Assembly: GCF_000422645.1 (NCBI RefSeq)
Contig: NZ_AUGL01000010.1
Coordinates: forward strand, 1-64,000
DNA length: 64,000 nucleotides
Direction of reading: 5' to 3'
DNA from: Ferrimonas futtsuensis DSM 18154
Lineage (GTDB): Bacteria; Pseudomonadota; Gammaproteobacteria; Enterobacterales; Shewanellaceae
A model generated the notes under the pieces. It ran no database searches. It was not told the DNA's origin and saw nothing but the letters and a program-made list of their open reading frames with translations. Positions 25,901 through 37,254 of this stretch are shown here, piece after piece (the first letter of the stretch is position 1; each line of letters opens with the position of its first letter). A program made the position numbers and the translations under genes.

Positions 25901-26575
25901 ATGTTGGTACTCCTGGTCGAAGACAATCACCTTTTAGCAAAGAACATCCTCCATTACCTGGAGCTTCGGGATATCGAATGTGATTACGCAGACACCCTCG
26001 AGCGGGCTGAGCAACGTCTGTCTCAGCACCACTTCGATGCCATCATTCTGGATCTGAACCTGCCGGACGGCGATGGCGTCACCGCCTGCCGACGCTGGCA
26101 ACAACAGTGCATCAATACACCAGTGATCATGCTTACCGCCCGGGGTGGCCTCAACGACAGGCTCGACGGCTTCGATGCCGGTGCGGATGACTACCTGGTC
26201 AAGCCCTTCGCCATGGAGGAGTTGGTGGCCAGGCTGAAGGTGATCTCGCAGAGACGCCCGCCCCCCAAGACTCTGAAGCTGGGCGATCTGGAGATCGACT
26301 TTGCCGGCCACTGCGCCCATCGCCAGGGCCAGCCATTGACCCTCTCCAAAACCGGATGGCAAATCCTCGCTCTGCTGGCCAGACGCAGCCCGGAGATCGT
26401 CGAGCGTGAAGAGATAGAGCGCACCTTGTGGCCAGACAGCCCCCCGGACAGCGACAGCCTCCGCAGTCACCTCCACCTGCTGCGTCGGGTGGTAGACAAG
26501 CCCTTCGACGCCAAACTGCTGCACACCGTCAGAGGTGTCGGGCTCAGCCTGAGGAGCATCAACGATGGCGCGTAA
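25901..26575 (+). CDS. OmpR/PhoB-family response regulator
   Basis: A 224-residue two-component regulator. The receiver domain has the acidic pair VEDNH, phospho-acceptor Asp51 (IILDLNLPDGDG), the Thr in MLTARG and Lys in LVKPF. The C-terminal winged HTH (from about residue 125) has the OmpR pattern LTLSKTGWQILALLARRSPEIV and ends TVRGVGLSLRS. It starts three bases after the LuxR gene and overlaps the kinase gene by 11 bases. The three proteins are therefore made together. A likely target is the downstream urocanate reductase operon, by position only. Confidence 0.92.
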   Translation: MLVLLVEDNHLLAKNILHYLELRDIECDYADTLERAEQRLSQHHFDAIILDLNLPDGDGVTACRRWQQQCINTPVIMLTARGGLNDRLDGFDAGADDYLVKPFAMEELVARLKVISQRRPPPKTLKLGDLEIDFAGHCAHRQGQPLTLSKTGWQILALLARRSPEIVEREEIERTLWPDSPPDSDSLRSHLHLLRRVVDKPFDAKLLHTVRGVGLSLRSINDGA

Positions 26576-27776
26576 ACTCAGTCTCAAGCGCACCTACCAG
26601 CTCTACGGCATCGGGTTTCTGGTACTGACCCTGGCTCTCAACAGCATCATTCCCCTTTGCATGATGTGCACCGGCATGTTTTCCATGCATGAGATCACCA
26701 TGACCAACGCTGGACAGTCCGCTGTGCAGTGGTTTCAGCTGACTGACCAGCCCTATGAAACCAAGAACCTCAAGGTCTATCGTCGCTGGTCAGAGGTTCC
26801 GGATCTGGCGAAGGAACTGAATGAGTACACACTGCCGAAACCGGAACAGGGTGTACTCCATCATCACGATGACGGTGCCTATATCGACGCCCTGATGAAC
26901 TATCAGGGCGATGACGGTCAGAACTACTTCATCTGGCTGAGGTACGACGCCACCCACGATCTGGTGTTCGCGCCCAAGAACATGACCGCCATACTGCTGC
27001 TGATCACCATGACCTTTTTTGTGGTTGCCAGTCTGGCTTTCTACATGCAGAACCAGGTGATCACTCCGGTGCATCAAATAAGCCGAGCCATCAAGCAGCA
27101 CGACTGGCAGAATATGAAGCCCTTCAGCTTTCCCAAGCAGTGCTATGCCGAGCTGCAATCCATCGTGGACGCCCTGGATAACTCTCTGAAAAAACTTCAG
27201 GACGCACAACAAAGAGAGCTCAACTTTCTCCGCTTTGCCAGCCACGAACTGCGCACACCCATCGCCATCTGCCAATCCTCCTTTGAGATCCTCAACCTTC
27301 AGCAGGGGCAACTCAGCGGCCCCACCCTGCACGCCAGCCAGGCCACGGCTCAGATGAAATCGATCACCGAAACCCTGCTCTGGCTTACCAACAAGGAGTG
27401 CAGTCCCCTGGATGAGGAGGCCGTCGACCTTGGGCAACTGCTGGAAGAGGTGGTTGCCAGCCAACGTCAGGCTCAGGGGTATCAGGCCCTGATTGAGGTA
27501 GAAAGGGATGACACTCAGCGACAGCTTCTGAAAGAGCCTCTGGCCATCATGCTCAACAACCTGGTCCGCAACGCCATGGAGCACGGTGGCCAGGGCATCG
27601 TTATCTGTCAGCGGGGGGAACTGATAGAGATCACCAACCCCACCAGTCAAGACAATCACAGCGGATTTGGCCTGGGGCTGATGCTGGTCAAGAGACTGGC
27701 CAAACAACTGGGGTGGCACTTCGAAACGTCGAGAGAGCAGGGGCGCTTCTGCGCCAGGCTGCGGATAGAGTCTTGA
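26565..27776 (+). CDS. Sensor histidine kinase
   Basis: A 403-residue membrane kinase. Helix 1 is at about residues 13-35, containing CMMC, and helix 2 at about 140-162. They enclose a periplasmic sensor of about 105 residues with a His cluster (LHHHDDG). A HAMP-like linker follows, then the H box FASHELRTPIA with His227, the N box MLNNLVRNAMEH and the G box GFGLGLML. It overlaps the response regulator and is the partner kinase. The signal is unknown; metals or urocanate are possible because of the His cluster and the downstream genes. A strong terminator follows. Confidence 0.92.
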   Translation: MARKLSLKRTYQLYGIGFLVLTLALNSIIPLCMMCTGMFSMHEITMTNAGQSAVQWFQLTDQPYETKNLKVYRRWSEVPDLAKELNEYTLPKPEQGVLHHHDDGAYIDALMNYQGDDGQNYFIWLRYDATHDLVFAPKNMTAILLLITMTFFVVASLAFYMQNQVITPVHQISRAIKQHDWQNMKPFSFPKQCYAELQSIVDALDNSLKKLQDAQQRELNFLRFASHELRTPIAICQSSFEILNLQQGQLSGPTLHASQATAQMKSITETLLWLTNKECSPLDEEAVDLGQLLEEVVASQRQAQGYQALIEVERDDTQRQLLKEPLAIMLNNLVRNAMEHGGQGIVICQRGELIEITNPTSQDNHSGFGLGLMLVKRLAKQLGWHFETSREQGRFCARLRIES

Positions 27777-27780
27777 CCAC

Positions 27781-27811
27781 AAAGATGGCGGCCTATCGGG
27801 CCGCCATCTTT
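27781..27811 (+). terminator. Terminator of the LuxR-response regulator-kinase operon
   Basis: AAAGATGGCGGCC (27781-27793) pairs with GGCCGCCATCTTT (27799-27811). The trailing T run is short (TTTGTCTT). Confidence 0.82.
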
Positions 27812-27847
27812 GTCTTCGTGAAAACACTGTTGAAGTTATTGAGAGTT

Positions 27848-27875
27848 TTGACACCTATTTGACATTGAGATTATT
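27848..27875 (+). promoter_or_regulatory. Possible promoter of the urocanate reductase operon
   Basis: TTGACA (27848-27853) is followed after 16 bases by ATTATT (27870-27875). A second TTGACA lies at 27859-27864. The remaining 200 bases to the porin start are AT-rich with no gene. A start nearer the gene cannot be excluded. Confidence 0.4.
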
Positions 27876-28073
27876 TTCGCGGGAAAACACCTCAAAAACA
27901 CCACCGGTTTTGTTAATTCGCCCACAGCATACCGGTGAATTCTATAAACCTTTTTCCATTACTTCCTAAACCCACAGAGTTATATTCCACTTAAAAATCA
28001 GCGCGAACCAACTCACATTAATCCCCGAACCAATGGTTATTCTGTCCCGGTCAATTATAAGGGGACACTCATT

Positions 28074-28820
28074 ATGAAACTCAAACTCCTGACCGCGGCC
28101 ATCGCCCTGGTCGCCACTCCGGTCCTATCCGCGACCTCTCTGGATATCGGCTACAAGGCTTACACCTCCGACACCAAGGATGACAACCGCGGCGCTTATG
28201 ACCAGCCGTTTTTCAAACTGAGTCATTTTAACAAGGCCGACTGGGGCACCCTGTTTGCCTATGTGAAACTGGAAAATCCCGGTGAGGTCAAAGATGCCCA
28301 GCACGGCGCCGATGGCAAGCTGACGGTCAAATCCCTGACCATTGTCGACAAACAGATTGGCGACTCCGCCTACAACTGGTGGCTGCAGAACTTCCTGGTC
28401 TCCAACCGCACCGTCATGGAGGACAACCTCTACCTGGGCTTCACCACCAACCGCAAATATGGCCAGCTGTTTATCAACGCCGGCCTGGGGATCAACTACT
28501 CCGCTGCCTCCTTCAGCCCCACCAGCGCCAGCTTCGATGGGTTGTCCGGCGGGGCCGCGGTGATCAATGCCCGCTATCCGCTTCAGTTCCTTGGGCTCAA
28601 GCACTCCCTCAGCCTCAACTACGAGGGTCAATTCGGCCGGGACGACGAGCACAAGGCCACCCTGGGCTACGACAGCTACGGCCATCAGATCATCACCACC
28701 CTGAAAACCAGCCTGGGCGAGGGCATCTACACCAAGCTGCACCTGACCCAATTCGACAGCTGGGGCGCCACGCCCAACGATGGCATCGAGTACGGCCTGG
28801 CCATTGGCTTCAGTTTCTGA
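28074..28820 (+). CDS. Outer membrane channel protein, Tsx-like
   Basis: A 248-residue outer membrane barrel protein with a signal peptide ending LSA, alternating aromatic strands and a C-terminal Phe (YGLAIGFSF). Blocks such as LSHFNKADWGTLFAYVKLEN, DNLYLGFTTNRKYGQLFINAGLGINY and GIYTKLHLTQFDSWG resemble the nucleoside-channel (Tsx) superfamily, although I am not certain of the family. It lies 16 bases ahead of urdA in one operon, so it may be the outer membrane pore that admits urocanate. This role is inferred. Confidence 0.65.
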   Translation: MKLKLLTAAIALVATPVLSATSLDIGYKAYTSDTKDDNRGAYDQPFFKLSHFNKADWGTLFAYVKLENPGEVKDAQHGADGKLTVKSLTIVDKQIGDSAYNWWLQNFLVSNRTVMEDNLYLGFTTNRKYGQLFINAGLGINYSAASFSPTSASFDGLSGGAAVINARYPLQFLGLKHSLSLNYEGQFGRDDEHKATLGYDSYGHQIITTLKTSLGEGIYTKLHLTQFDSWGATPNDGIEYGLAIGFSF

Positions 28821-28836
28821 TCGAGAGGACTCCTGA

Positions 28837-30588
<1,752 letters not shown>

Positions 30589-30611
30589 GGGGAAGGATTC
30601 CGCCCCTTTTT

Positions 30612-30636
30612 GCCGGCCCTTGCGGCCGGCTTTTTT
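30612..30636 (+). terminator. Terminator between urdA and apbE
   Basis: GCCGGCC (30612-30618) and GGCCGGC (30624-30630) enclose a five-base loop, with TTTTTT after. Some readthrough or a separate promoter must serve apbE, which starts 12 bases after the T run. Confidence 0.88.
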
Positions 30637-30647
30637 CTGGAGGCCCC

Positions 30648-31673
30648 ATGAACCGCCCCTCTAACACCCTACTCGCCCCCCTTTGGCTGATGCTGCTTCT
30701 GCTGAGTCTGAGCGCATCCGCCAACAACTCCTTGCGCCAGCTCCATGGCACAACCATGGGCACCAGCTACAGCATCCGCTGGCAACAGCAAAACCCGGAG
30801 CAAAATCCGGCCCAGGTACTACACCGGGTCGAGCAACAACTGGAGAGAATCAATAAGCACTTGTCTGTATTTCGTCAGGACTCTGAAGTTGTGGCCCTGA
30901 ATCGCTCACCGTTAGGCCAGCCCATCAGCCTGTCGCAGGAGGCGGACAGGGTACTGAGCCTGGCTAAGCGCATACACAGGCAGACTGGGGGTGCCCTGGA
31001 CATCACCCTGGGTCCCGTCATCGAGTTCTGGGGCTTTGGCGTTCAACCCAGAGATCTCAGCCATAAGAATCTTGGGCAGCTGGAGCTGGCCCGCAGCAGG
31101 ACGGGAATGGATGGATTTGAGCTCAAGCGAGGGCGATTCACCAAGCTCATCCCAGGGCTGGAGCTCAACCCCTCAGCCGTGGCCAAAGGTTATGGGGTCG
31201 ACCTGATCGCCGAAGCGATGAGTAATATGGGCATAAGCCACTTCCTGGTCGAGGTGGGCGGTGAGCTGCGCAGCCGGGGACACTCTCCGCAGGGGCGTCC
31301 CTGGCAGGTGGCGGTCACCCGCCCAGAAAAACTGAGCCTGGAGTTTCAGCAGCTGGTGCCACTCAAAGATCTGGCCATGGCCACCTCGGGCAACTACGTC
31401 AATGTGATTCAGGCACAGGGCCACAGCCTGGGACACATCATCGACCCACGCACGGGGTTCCCTGCCACCACAGGCCCGCTGTCGGTCACTGTGCTACACC
31501 CCAGCTGCGCCGTCGCCGACGGCTACGCCACCGCCATGATGGTGCTGTCCCCTGCACAAGCGCTTGCTTTGGCCACACAGCTGAACCTGGCGGTGATGTT
31601 GGTGGAGCGCGGCCCAACAGGCCCACTCAGCCGCTTCAGTCCGGCCCTTCGAAAGCTCCTGGATGAAAGTTGA
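30648..31673 (+). CDS. apbE: FAD:protein FMN transferase ApbE
   Basis: An exported flavin transferase of 341 residues that uses FAD to attach FMN to a Thr in the SGAT motif of target proteins. The signal sequence is hydrophobic with no clear lipobox (LLLLSLSASANN). Family blocks are MGTSYSIRW, INKHLSVFRQDSEVVALNR, SAVAKGYGVDLIAE, VEVGGELRSRG and TSGNYVN, followed by HIIDPRTGFPA. GGAGG precedes the ATG. Its position right after urdA identifies Thr94 of UrdA as the probable substrate. A terminator follows. Confidence 0.95.
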   Translation: MNRPSNTLLAPLWLMLLLLSLSASANNSLRQLHGTTMGTSYSIRWQQQNPEQNPAQVLHRVEQQLERINKHLSVFRQDSEVVALNRSPLGQPISLSQEADRVLSLAKRIHRQTGGALDITLGPVIEFWGFGVQPRDLSHKNLGQLELARSRTGMDGFELKRGRFTKLIPGLELNPSAVAKGYGVDLIAEAMSNMGISHFLVEVGGELRSRGHSPQGRPWQVAVTRPEKLSLEFQQLVPLKDLAMATSGNYVNVIQAQGHSLGHIIDPRTGFPATTGPLSVTVLHPSCAVADGYATAMMVLSPAQALALATQLNLAVMLVERGPTGPLSRFSPALRKLLDES

Positions 31674-31685
31674 ATCGCAGAAACT

Positions 31686-31714
31686 AAAAAACCGGCTCAG
31701 TGAGCCGGTTTTTT
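31686..31714 (+). terminator. Terminator after apbE
   Basis: AAAAACCGGCTCA and TGAGCCGGTTTTT form a long stem around 31686-31713 that is T-rich on both strands. It may also end transcription of the tRNA from the other side. Confidence 0.9.
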
Positions 31715-31725
31715 AACGGGAATCT

Positions 31726-31800
31726 TGGAGCGGCTAGAGGGAATCGAACCCTCATCACGAGCTTGGGAAGCTCGGGTAATGGCCATTATACGATAGCCGC
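31726..31800 (-). tRNA. tRNA-Gly (anticodon CCC)
   Basis: Read on the minus strand the gene begins GCGGCTA at 31800 and ends TAGCCGC-T-CCA at 31726, so CCA is encoded. The anticodon arm is CGAGC-TTCCCAA-GCTCG, giving anticodon CCC. The T loop GGTTCGATTCC is standard. It is 75 bases long and equivalent to E. coli glyU. It stands alone, and its promoter should lie just above 31800. Confidence 0.95.
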
Positions 31801-31880
31801 GTCAGACACTTAGCTTATGCAATTCCCTTATGGCTTGGCAAGGGGCAATCCACCCTTTGTCGCTTCTCTGACCAACACCA

Positions 31881-31910
31881 TAAAAAAACGCCCCGCAGTG
31901 CGGGGCGTTT
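31881..31910 (-). terminator. Terminator of the S46 peptidase gene
   Basis: A 12-bp palindromic stem AAACGCCCCGCA / TGCGGGGCGTTT lies at 31887-31910, with a seven-base T run on the minus strand. Confidence 0.9.
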
Positions 31911-31927
31911 ATCAAACAGAGGCGGTG

Positions 31928-34087
31928 TTACTCAACCACTTCCATCTCTTCCAGCAGGTTATCGGCACCGTCCAGGTACTTCATCACCCACAGCATGTAG
32001 CGGCTGTCCACATGAATGGAGCGGCTCAGGTCGTTGTTGTAGCTCCAGTCGGCGGTGATGGACTCATACACGCCGTCAAACAGCAGACCCACCAGCTCGC
32101 CACGACCGTTCATGGTTGGGGAGCCGGAGTTACCACCGGTGGAATCCAGGTTGGTCAGGAAGTTCACCGGAACGCTGCCCAGGGACTCCTGCTTGTAGGG
32201 GCCATAAACCTTGTCCTTGATCAGCTGAAGTTGCTTGTCAGAGGCGTGGAACGGCGCTTCGCCGGTTGCCTTGGCAGCCAGGCCTTCCAGGGTGGTGAAA
32301 GGTACGGCAACCAGGCCATCCTGCGGAGAGTAAGGCACCACGGTGCCGAAGGTCAGGCGCAGGCTGGAGTTGGCGTCGGCGTAGACCGGCAGACCCAGGC
32401 TCTCGTTGTAGGCGATGATGGCGTTCATGTAATCAGGGCGAACCTGCAGCAGGCGACCGGACAGATCCTTGGCTTGCTTCTCACGCTTCATCTTGGCGTC
32501 GTAGGTGGCCACGGCGTAGCGGATGAAGGGGTCGTTGCTGGCCTGGAACTCTTCAGGCGTCTTGTCCAGCCACGCCAGGCGGGTCTCCGCCTTGCCCAGA
32601 TCGGTGGTGGCGTACATGGCGTCCAGCTTGCTCTTCAGCGCGTCGGCGTCGAACTTGCCGCTCAGGCCGAAGACACGGTCCAGATCTTCCAGGTGCTCGG
32701 ACGCAGGCAGCTGGGCGTACTTGCCCAGTTGCAGGGCCAGGATCGCCTTGTCCACTTCGACGTCGTAGCGACGGTCTACGCGCTGCATGGCGGCCTTGAT
32801 GCCATCCCAGTCACGCTCTTGGTAGCCAGGCTCACGCTCCAGATCCGGCTTCTGCTTCTCCTGGGACAGGCGGTACAGGCGAGCCGCGATGCTGGTCATC
32901 TGGTTGTAGCGCAGGTAGCCCAGGATGATGTCGCGATCCAGGTGGGCGTGGTCCTCTTCGATCAGCGCATTCAGTTGGTTGATCACGTCACCGTACTGCT
33001 TGGCACGCTTGCTGTCGCTGTTGATCCAGTCCAGCAGCGCCTTCTCCTCGCCCATCTTCTTGGCCAGGATACCGGTCTTGGCATAGCCCTCGATCATGGA
33101 CTGGAAGTTCTTGGCATAGTTGGCCAGGCTGGCCAGGGTGCTCTCGTACTTGATGCGGGCATCGCTGCCTTCGGCAGAGGTGGTCTTGATCAGGTCGATG
33201 ATCTCTTCACGAGCCACCTTGGACTTGGGGTAGATCGCTTCGAAGTAAGTCTGAACCTCTTCGGCGGTACGGTAACGGTTGGTGCGACCCGGGTAGCCGG
33301 CCACCATCACGAAGTCACCGTTTTCAACACCCTTGGCAGAAACCTTGAGGAAACGCTCGGGCTGGAAGGGCACGTTCTCTTCGCTGTAGTCCGCAGGACG
33401 GCCGTCTTTACCCACATAGGCGCGGAAGAAGGAGTAGTCGCCGGTGTGACGGGGCCACATCCAGTTGTCGATGTCGCCGCCGTACTTGCCCACGGACATG
33501 GAGGGGGTGTACACCAGGCGCACGTCGCGGATCTCCAGCTCCTTGATCAGGAAGTACTGGGCGCCGCGGTGGAAGTTATAGACGTCACAACGGTAGTCAT
33601 CGCTCACTTCACACTCGGCAACCAGGGCCTTGGTGTTGTTTTCGATGGTGTTGTAGTACTCCTCACCATTGTTGGCGGACTGAGTGCCGGAGAGCACCTG
33701 GTCGGTAACGTCGACCATGGACTCGGTGGCCCAGATCTTGTAGCCAGGTACCGGCTCTTTCTCTTCGGAGCGGGTCTTGGCCAGGAAGCCGTTTTCCAGG
33801 ATGTTGTCTTCCGGAGTGGAGTGGTACTGAATGGCGCCGTAACCACAGTGGTGGTTGGTCACAACCAGGCCGTCGGGAGAGACGAAAGAGGCGGTACAGC
33901 CACCGAAGTTGATGATGGCGTTCATGGGGAAGGCACCCAGATCCGCCATGGACTTGGCGTCGATCTCAAGACCCATCTTCGTCAGTTTGTCCTCCAGGGA
34001 GGGGATTTGATAGGGCTGCCACATGCCCTCGTCGGCAAGCGCCGTCAGCGGCAGTGCTACCACTGCCGCGGTTAACCAAGCTCTCAT
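31928..34087 (-). CDS. S46 family dipeptidyl peptidase (DPP7/DPP11-like)
   Basis: A periplasmic serine exopeptidase of 719 residues that removes dipeptides from peptide N-termini. The signal peptide ends at ALA before DEGMWQPYQIPS. The chymotrypsin-like triad is visible: His in VVTNHHCGYGA, the Asp region WMWPRHTGDYSFFRAYVG, and the nucleophile Ser in STGGNSGSPTMNGRGE. Two Cys at GGCTASF and the HHCGY motif match the family. S46 enzymes are typical of marine and asaccharolytic bacteria living on peptides. It appears monocistronic. Confidence 0.94.
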   Translation of the reverse strand: MRAWLTAAVVALPLTALADEGMWQPYQIPSLEDKLTKMGLEIDAKSMADLGAFPMNAIINFGGCTASFVSPDGLVVTNHHCGYGAIQYHSTPEDNILENGFLAKTRSEEKEPVPGYKIWATESMVDVTDQVLSGTQSANNGEEYYNTIENNTKALVAECEVSDDYRCDVYNFHRGAQYFLIKELEIRDVRLVYTPSMSVGKYGGDIDNWMWPRHTGDYSFFRAYVGKDGRPADYSEENVPFQPERFLKVSAKGVENGDFVMVAGYPGRTNRYRTAEEVQTYFEAIYPKSKVAREEIIDLIKTTSAEGSDARIKYESTLASLANYAKNFQSMIEGYAKTGILAKKMGEEKALLDWINSDSKRAKQYGDVINQLNALIEEDHAHLDRDIILGYLRYNQMTSIAARLYRLSQEKQKPDLEREPGYQERDWDGIKAAMQRVDRRYDVEVDKAILALQLGKYAQLPASEHLEDLDRVFGLSGKFDADALKSKLDAMYATTDLGKAETRLAWLDKTPEEFQASNDPFIRYAVATYDAKMKREKQAKDLSGRLLQVRPDYMNAIIAYNESLGLPVYADANSSLRLTFGTVVPYSPQDGLVAVPFTTLEGLAAKATGEAPFHASDKQLQLIKDKVYGPYKQESLGSVPVNFLTNLDSTGGNSGSPTMNGRGELVGLLFDGVYESITADWSYNNDLSRSIHVDSRYMLWVMKYLDGADNLLEEMEVVE

Positions 34088-34148
34088 TGCTGTTTCCTTC
34101 TCAGATTCCGTCTCTTAATACACGGACGGATCATCCTTTAGGGTGGGT

Positions 34149-34170
34149 GGCGGCAGGTCCACCTGCCGCC
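34149..34170. other. Strong hairpin between the permease and peptidase genes
   Basis: GGCGGCAGGT (34149-34158) and ACCTGCCGCC (34161-34170) form a perfect 10-bp inverted repeat. Neither side has a T run, so it is not a standard terminator. It lies downstream of the minus-strand permease gene and could block transcript decay or act with Rho. Confidence 0.55.
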
Positions 34171-34282
34171 AGAATAGTTCCGGGACACTCTATCACAAGC
34201 GATTGTGCGGAATAACCTCGCTGTAACATCATGAAGCAATTTGGCTGGAAATCAGGTTCATATTCCACCAGGTCGTTCAGGC

Positions 34283-35458
34283 TCACATCAGCTGGGCCAG
34301 CACAATGAGCGCCCCCAACAGCGTCGCCAACACCAGTGCCGGTGTGCCGCCCGCCACCCGGTAGGGCGCATCGAGTGTGCGGCGCAGCTTCAGTACCGCC
34401 GCCACCGGCAGGAACACGATCAATACCGCCAGCGGCACCGCCGCAAATCCGAGTACGGCGATAAAGCCCTCCGGCAGAGCCAGTGCCAACACCAGAGGCG
34501 GCACAAAGGTGATCAGCCAGGTGCCGACCCGGCCGCCTTGGCCCTGGCGCAGCTCGGCCAGGTACTCGAACAGGCTCAGGGTAACGCCGATGAAGGAGGT
34601 GACCAGGGCCAGGTCGGCGAACAGGGTCACCAGGGTGGCGATGCTGCTGGAACCGGTCAGGGTGGCGATGGCGTTCACCAGGTTGGCCAGGCTGTCCCCC
34701 TGGGCCAGACTCGCCAGTTGCTGCTGCCCCAGCGGGCCAAACACCGCCAGCAGCCACAGGGTATAGCACAGCAGCGGCAGGGCACTGCCCATCAGGAACA
34801 CCCTGCGCAGAGAGCGCACGTCGCCCTCGAGATAATCCACCAGCGGCGGGATGCAGACGTGGAAGCCGAAGGAGGTGAAGATCAGCGGCAAGGCGGCCAT
34901 CAGCAGACTGCCCTGTCCCTGATCGGAAAGCGCCGGGGCCAGGTTATGCAGCTCCACCCGGGGCAACAGCAGCACCACCAGAATCACCAGGGCCACCATC
35001 TTCAGACTGAACAGCCCCCGGGTCAGCAGATCCACGTAACGCACCCCAAAGGCCGCCACCAGTCCCAGGGTACAGGCGAAGATCAGGGTGGCACTGCTGC
35101 CACCCAGCTCCAGGGCCAACAGGCTTTTGGCCTTGAGGGCCACCAGCGAAGCGCCACCGGTGAGGTAGGCGGCAGTCAGGGCATAGAGCAGCGCCAGGAA
35201 ACTGGCGGAGCACAACAGCTGACCGCCCCGGCCCAGACTCTCCCCCATCATCCGGTGAAAGTTGAGGCCACGACCGGTGGCCAGGTTGGCTTCGGTAAGC
35301 AGCAGGGCGGTATAGCCGGAGAGGCCCCAGATCAGCAGCATCAGCACAATGGCGGGCCAGAAGCCAATGTTGGCCACGGCGATGGGCAGTGCCAGCATGC
35401 CAGCGCCGATGCTGGTGCCGGCCACGATCAAGGTGGCGCCTACGAGTTTGGTGTTCAA
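34283..35458 (-). CDS. Aromatic amino acid permease, HAAAP family
   Basis: An inner membrane tryptophan/tyrosine proton symporter of the TnaB/Mtr/TyrP type, 391 residues with 11 likely helices. The N-terminus KLVGATLIVAGTSIGAGMLALP is the family signature. Further on come SFGFHVCIPPLVDYL and FADLALVTSFIGVTLSLFEYL. The signature begins right after a TTG at 35458, so TTG is the likely start; GGGA lies about nine bases before it. The frame stays open 40 codons further up, but that part lacks hydrophobic or conserved text. The substrate among the aromatic amino acids is undecided. Confidence 0.88.
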   Translation of the reverse strand: MNTKLVGATLIVAGTSIGAGMLALPIAVANIGFWPAIVLMLLIWGLSGYTALLLTEANLATGRGLNFHRMMGESLGRGGQLLCSASFLALLYALTAAYLTGGASLVALKAKSLLALELGGSSATLIFACTLGLVAAFGVRYVDLLTRGLFSLKMVALVILVVLLLPRVELHNLAPALSDQGQGSLLMAALPLIFTSFGFHVCIPPLVDYLEGDVRSLRRVFLMGSALPLLCYTLWLLAVFGPLGQQQLASLAQGDSLANLVNAIATLTGSSSIATLVTLFADLALVTSFIGVTLSLFEYLAELRQGQGGRVGTWLITFVPPLVLALALPEGFIAVLGFAAVPLAVLIVFLPVAAVLKLRRTLDAPYRVAGGTPALVLATLLGALIVLAQLM

Positions 35459-35796
35459 TGTAAAGTATCCCGGTGTTGTCAGTAAAAACGGTAGACAGTG
35501 GTCGGGAGATTGAACAGGAGGGGGAGCAGGAAGAGACACACCACCTTGCCAATTGAATCCCGACGACTGTCGGTTCAATTAGCCCCAATGGCATGGTCAG
35601 CAAACTAGTTAACTATTTCGCTCCACCTTGCCATTGAGGCTGGCAAAATCGAGCGATAAAAACGATGGAGTGCAGCATCATCTCTACCTGAAAATTAAAT
35701 GGCTCGGCGTCGGGCCGAGCCATCAGACTATCAATGGCGACGCCGCCTCAACAAGAGACGGCGATCACAGTTTCTACAAGGGTAAACCGGGTTCGG
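35459..35796 (-). promoter_or_regulatory. Upstream region of the permease gene
   Basis: About 340 bases without a gene between the permease and catalase. It should carry the permease promoter. TGTAAA at 35459-35464 resembles half a TyrR box, but the second half is missing. The 35600-35700 part is AT-rich. Confidence 0.35.
35695..35723 (-). terminator. Terminator of the catalase gene
   Basis: On the minus strand ATGGCTCGG / CCGAGCCAT (35715-35723 with 35699-35707) is followed by TTTAATTTT. Confidence 0.75.
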
Positions 35797-37254
35797 TCAG
35801 GCATTGACCGCTTCAATGGCCCGGGCCACCCGTTGGCCATACTCCTCATCGGCCAGATTGAGCTGCGCCAGCATCCGCTGCTGCACCGGTTCACTGGCCT
35901 GGCTCAGGCTGGCGGCGATGGTGTCCACCAGTGCCTGGCGCTGGGCCTCGCTCATCAGCCGGTAGAGATCACCAGCCTGGGCAAAGTTCTCCTCGCCGAA
36001 GCGGTCATAACGGTCCAGATCTCCGCTGATCTTCAGAGGCGGTTCGGCAAACTGCGGCTGCTGCTCAGGGCCTCCCTGGGTATTGGGCCCATAGTTCACC
36101 CCGCTCTCTTTAGCCTCACCGTGGTAAGGGCAGCCACTGCCCGCCATGGCGCCAGCCCTCTGGTAATGATTGGCCTGAGACGCGTGGGGGCAGTTGACCG
36201 GCAGTTGGTTGTAGTTGGCCCCAACCCGATAGCGCTGGGCATCGGCATAAGCAAACAGCCTGGCCTGCAGCATCTTGTCCGGGGAGGCGCCCACACCTGG
36301 CACCAGATTGGAGGGGGCAAAGGCCGCCTGCTCCACCTCGTTGAAGTAGTTCTCAGGGTTGCGGTTCAGCTCTAGAATGCCCACCTCAATCAGCGGATAG
36401 TCCTTGTGGGGCCACACCTTGGTCAGATCGAAGGGGTTGATCTGGTACTGCTCCGCGTCCAACTCGGGCATCACCTGGATAAACAGGGTCCAGCTGGGGA
36501 AGTCACCGTCGGCGATGGCGCCAAACAGGTCCCGCTGGGCATGATCCGGGTCGATCCCTTTCAGCTTATCCGCCTGGGTATTACTGAGGTTTTGGATCCC
36601 CTGGCGGGTCTTGAAGTGAAACTTCACCCAGAAGCGTTCGCCCTGATCATTCCACAGCGAAAAGGTGTGGGAGCCGTAGCCATTCATATGCCGATAGCTG
36701 GCGGGAATCCCGCGGTCTGACATCAAGATGGTGACCTGATGCAAGGCTTCAGGGTTCAGTGACCAGAAGTCCCACATCGCCTCGGGGTCTTTCAGGTTGG
36801 TCACCGGGTTGCGCTTCTGGGTATGGATGAAGTCGGGAAACTTGATGCCGTCTCGCAGGAAAAACACCGGAGTATTGTTACCAACTATGTCGTGATTACC
36901 ATTTTCAGTGTAAAAACGCACCGCAAATCCCCGGGGATCCCGCTCAGCATCGGCACTGCCCGACTCTCCCCCCACGGTGGAGAAGCGCACCATCACTTCG
37001 GTCTGTTTTCCCACCCCATTGAAGTGATCCGCCAGGGTGAACTCAGACATATCCCGGGTCAGGGTAAAGGTGCCGTAGGCACCGCTTCCCTTGGCATGAA
37101 CCACCCGCTCTGGGATCCGCTCTCGATTAAAATGGGCCAACTTTTCAATCAGGTGCCAATCCTGAAGTGCCACCGGCCCTCGTGCTCCTACACTCAGGCT
37201 GTTTTGGTCATCGGCGATGGGGGCGCCGTTCTGTGCTGTCAGTCGTTTGCTCAT
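35797..37254 (-). CDS. Heme catalase (monofunctional, small subunit, KatA/KatB type)
   Basis: A clade 3 catalase of 485 residues that dismutates hydrogen peroxide. The distal heme His is in [14 protein letters not shown] and the distal Asn in [19 protein letters not shown]. The proximal Tyr is in [14 protein letters not shown]. The family signature [19 protein letters not shown] is present. AGGAGC before the ATG at 37254 sets the start; a longer frame to 37296 lacks a ribosome site. It stands alone with its own terminator. No oxyR homologue adjoins it. Confidence 0.96.
   Translation of the reverse strand: MSKRLTAQNGAPIADDQNSLSVGARGPVALQDWHLIEKLAHFNRERIPERVVHAKGSGAYGTFTLTRDMSEFTLADHFNGVGKQTEVMVRFSTVGGESGSADAERDPRGFAVRFYTENGNHDIVGNNTPVFFLRDGIKFPDFIHTQKRNPVTNLKDPEAMWDFWSLNPEALHQVTILMSDRGIPASYRHMNGYGSHTFSLWNDQGERFWVKFHFKTRQGIQNLSNTQADKLKGIDPDHAQRDLFGAIADGDFPSWTLFIQVMPELDAEQYQINPFDLTKVWPHKDYPLIEVGILELNRNPENYFNEVEQAAFAPSNLVPGVGASPDKMLQARLFAYADAQRYRVGANYNQLPVNCPHASQANHYQRAGAMAGSGCPYHGEAKESGVNYGPNTQGGPEQQPQFAEPPLKISGDLDRYDRFGEENFAQAGDLYRLMSEAQRQALVDTIAASLSQASEPVQQRMLAQLNLADEEYGQRVARAIEAVNA

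Noticed and set aside
31817-34075. A 752-codon open frame on the plus strand opposite the S46 peptidase
   Set aside because: It is the antisense shadow of a clear peptidase gene. Its translation is Val/Gly/Gln-rich with no domain, and it begins in the tRNA-side spacer without a ribosome site.
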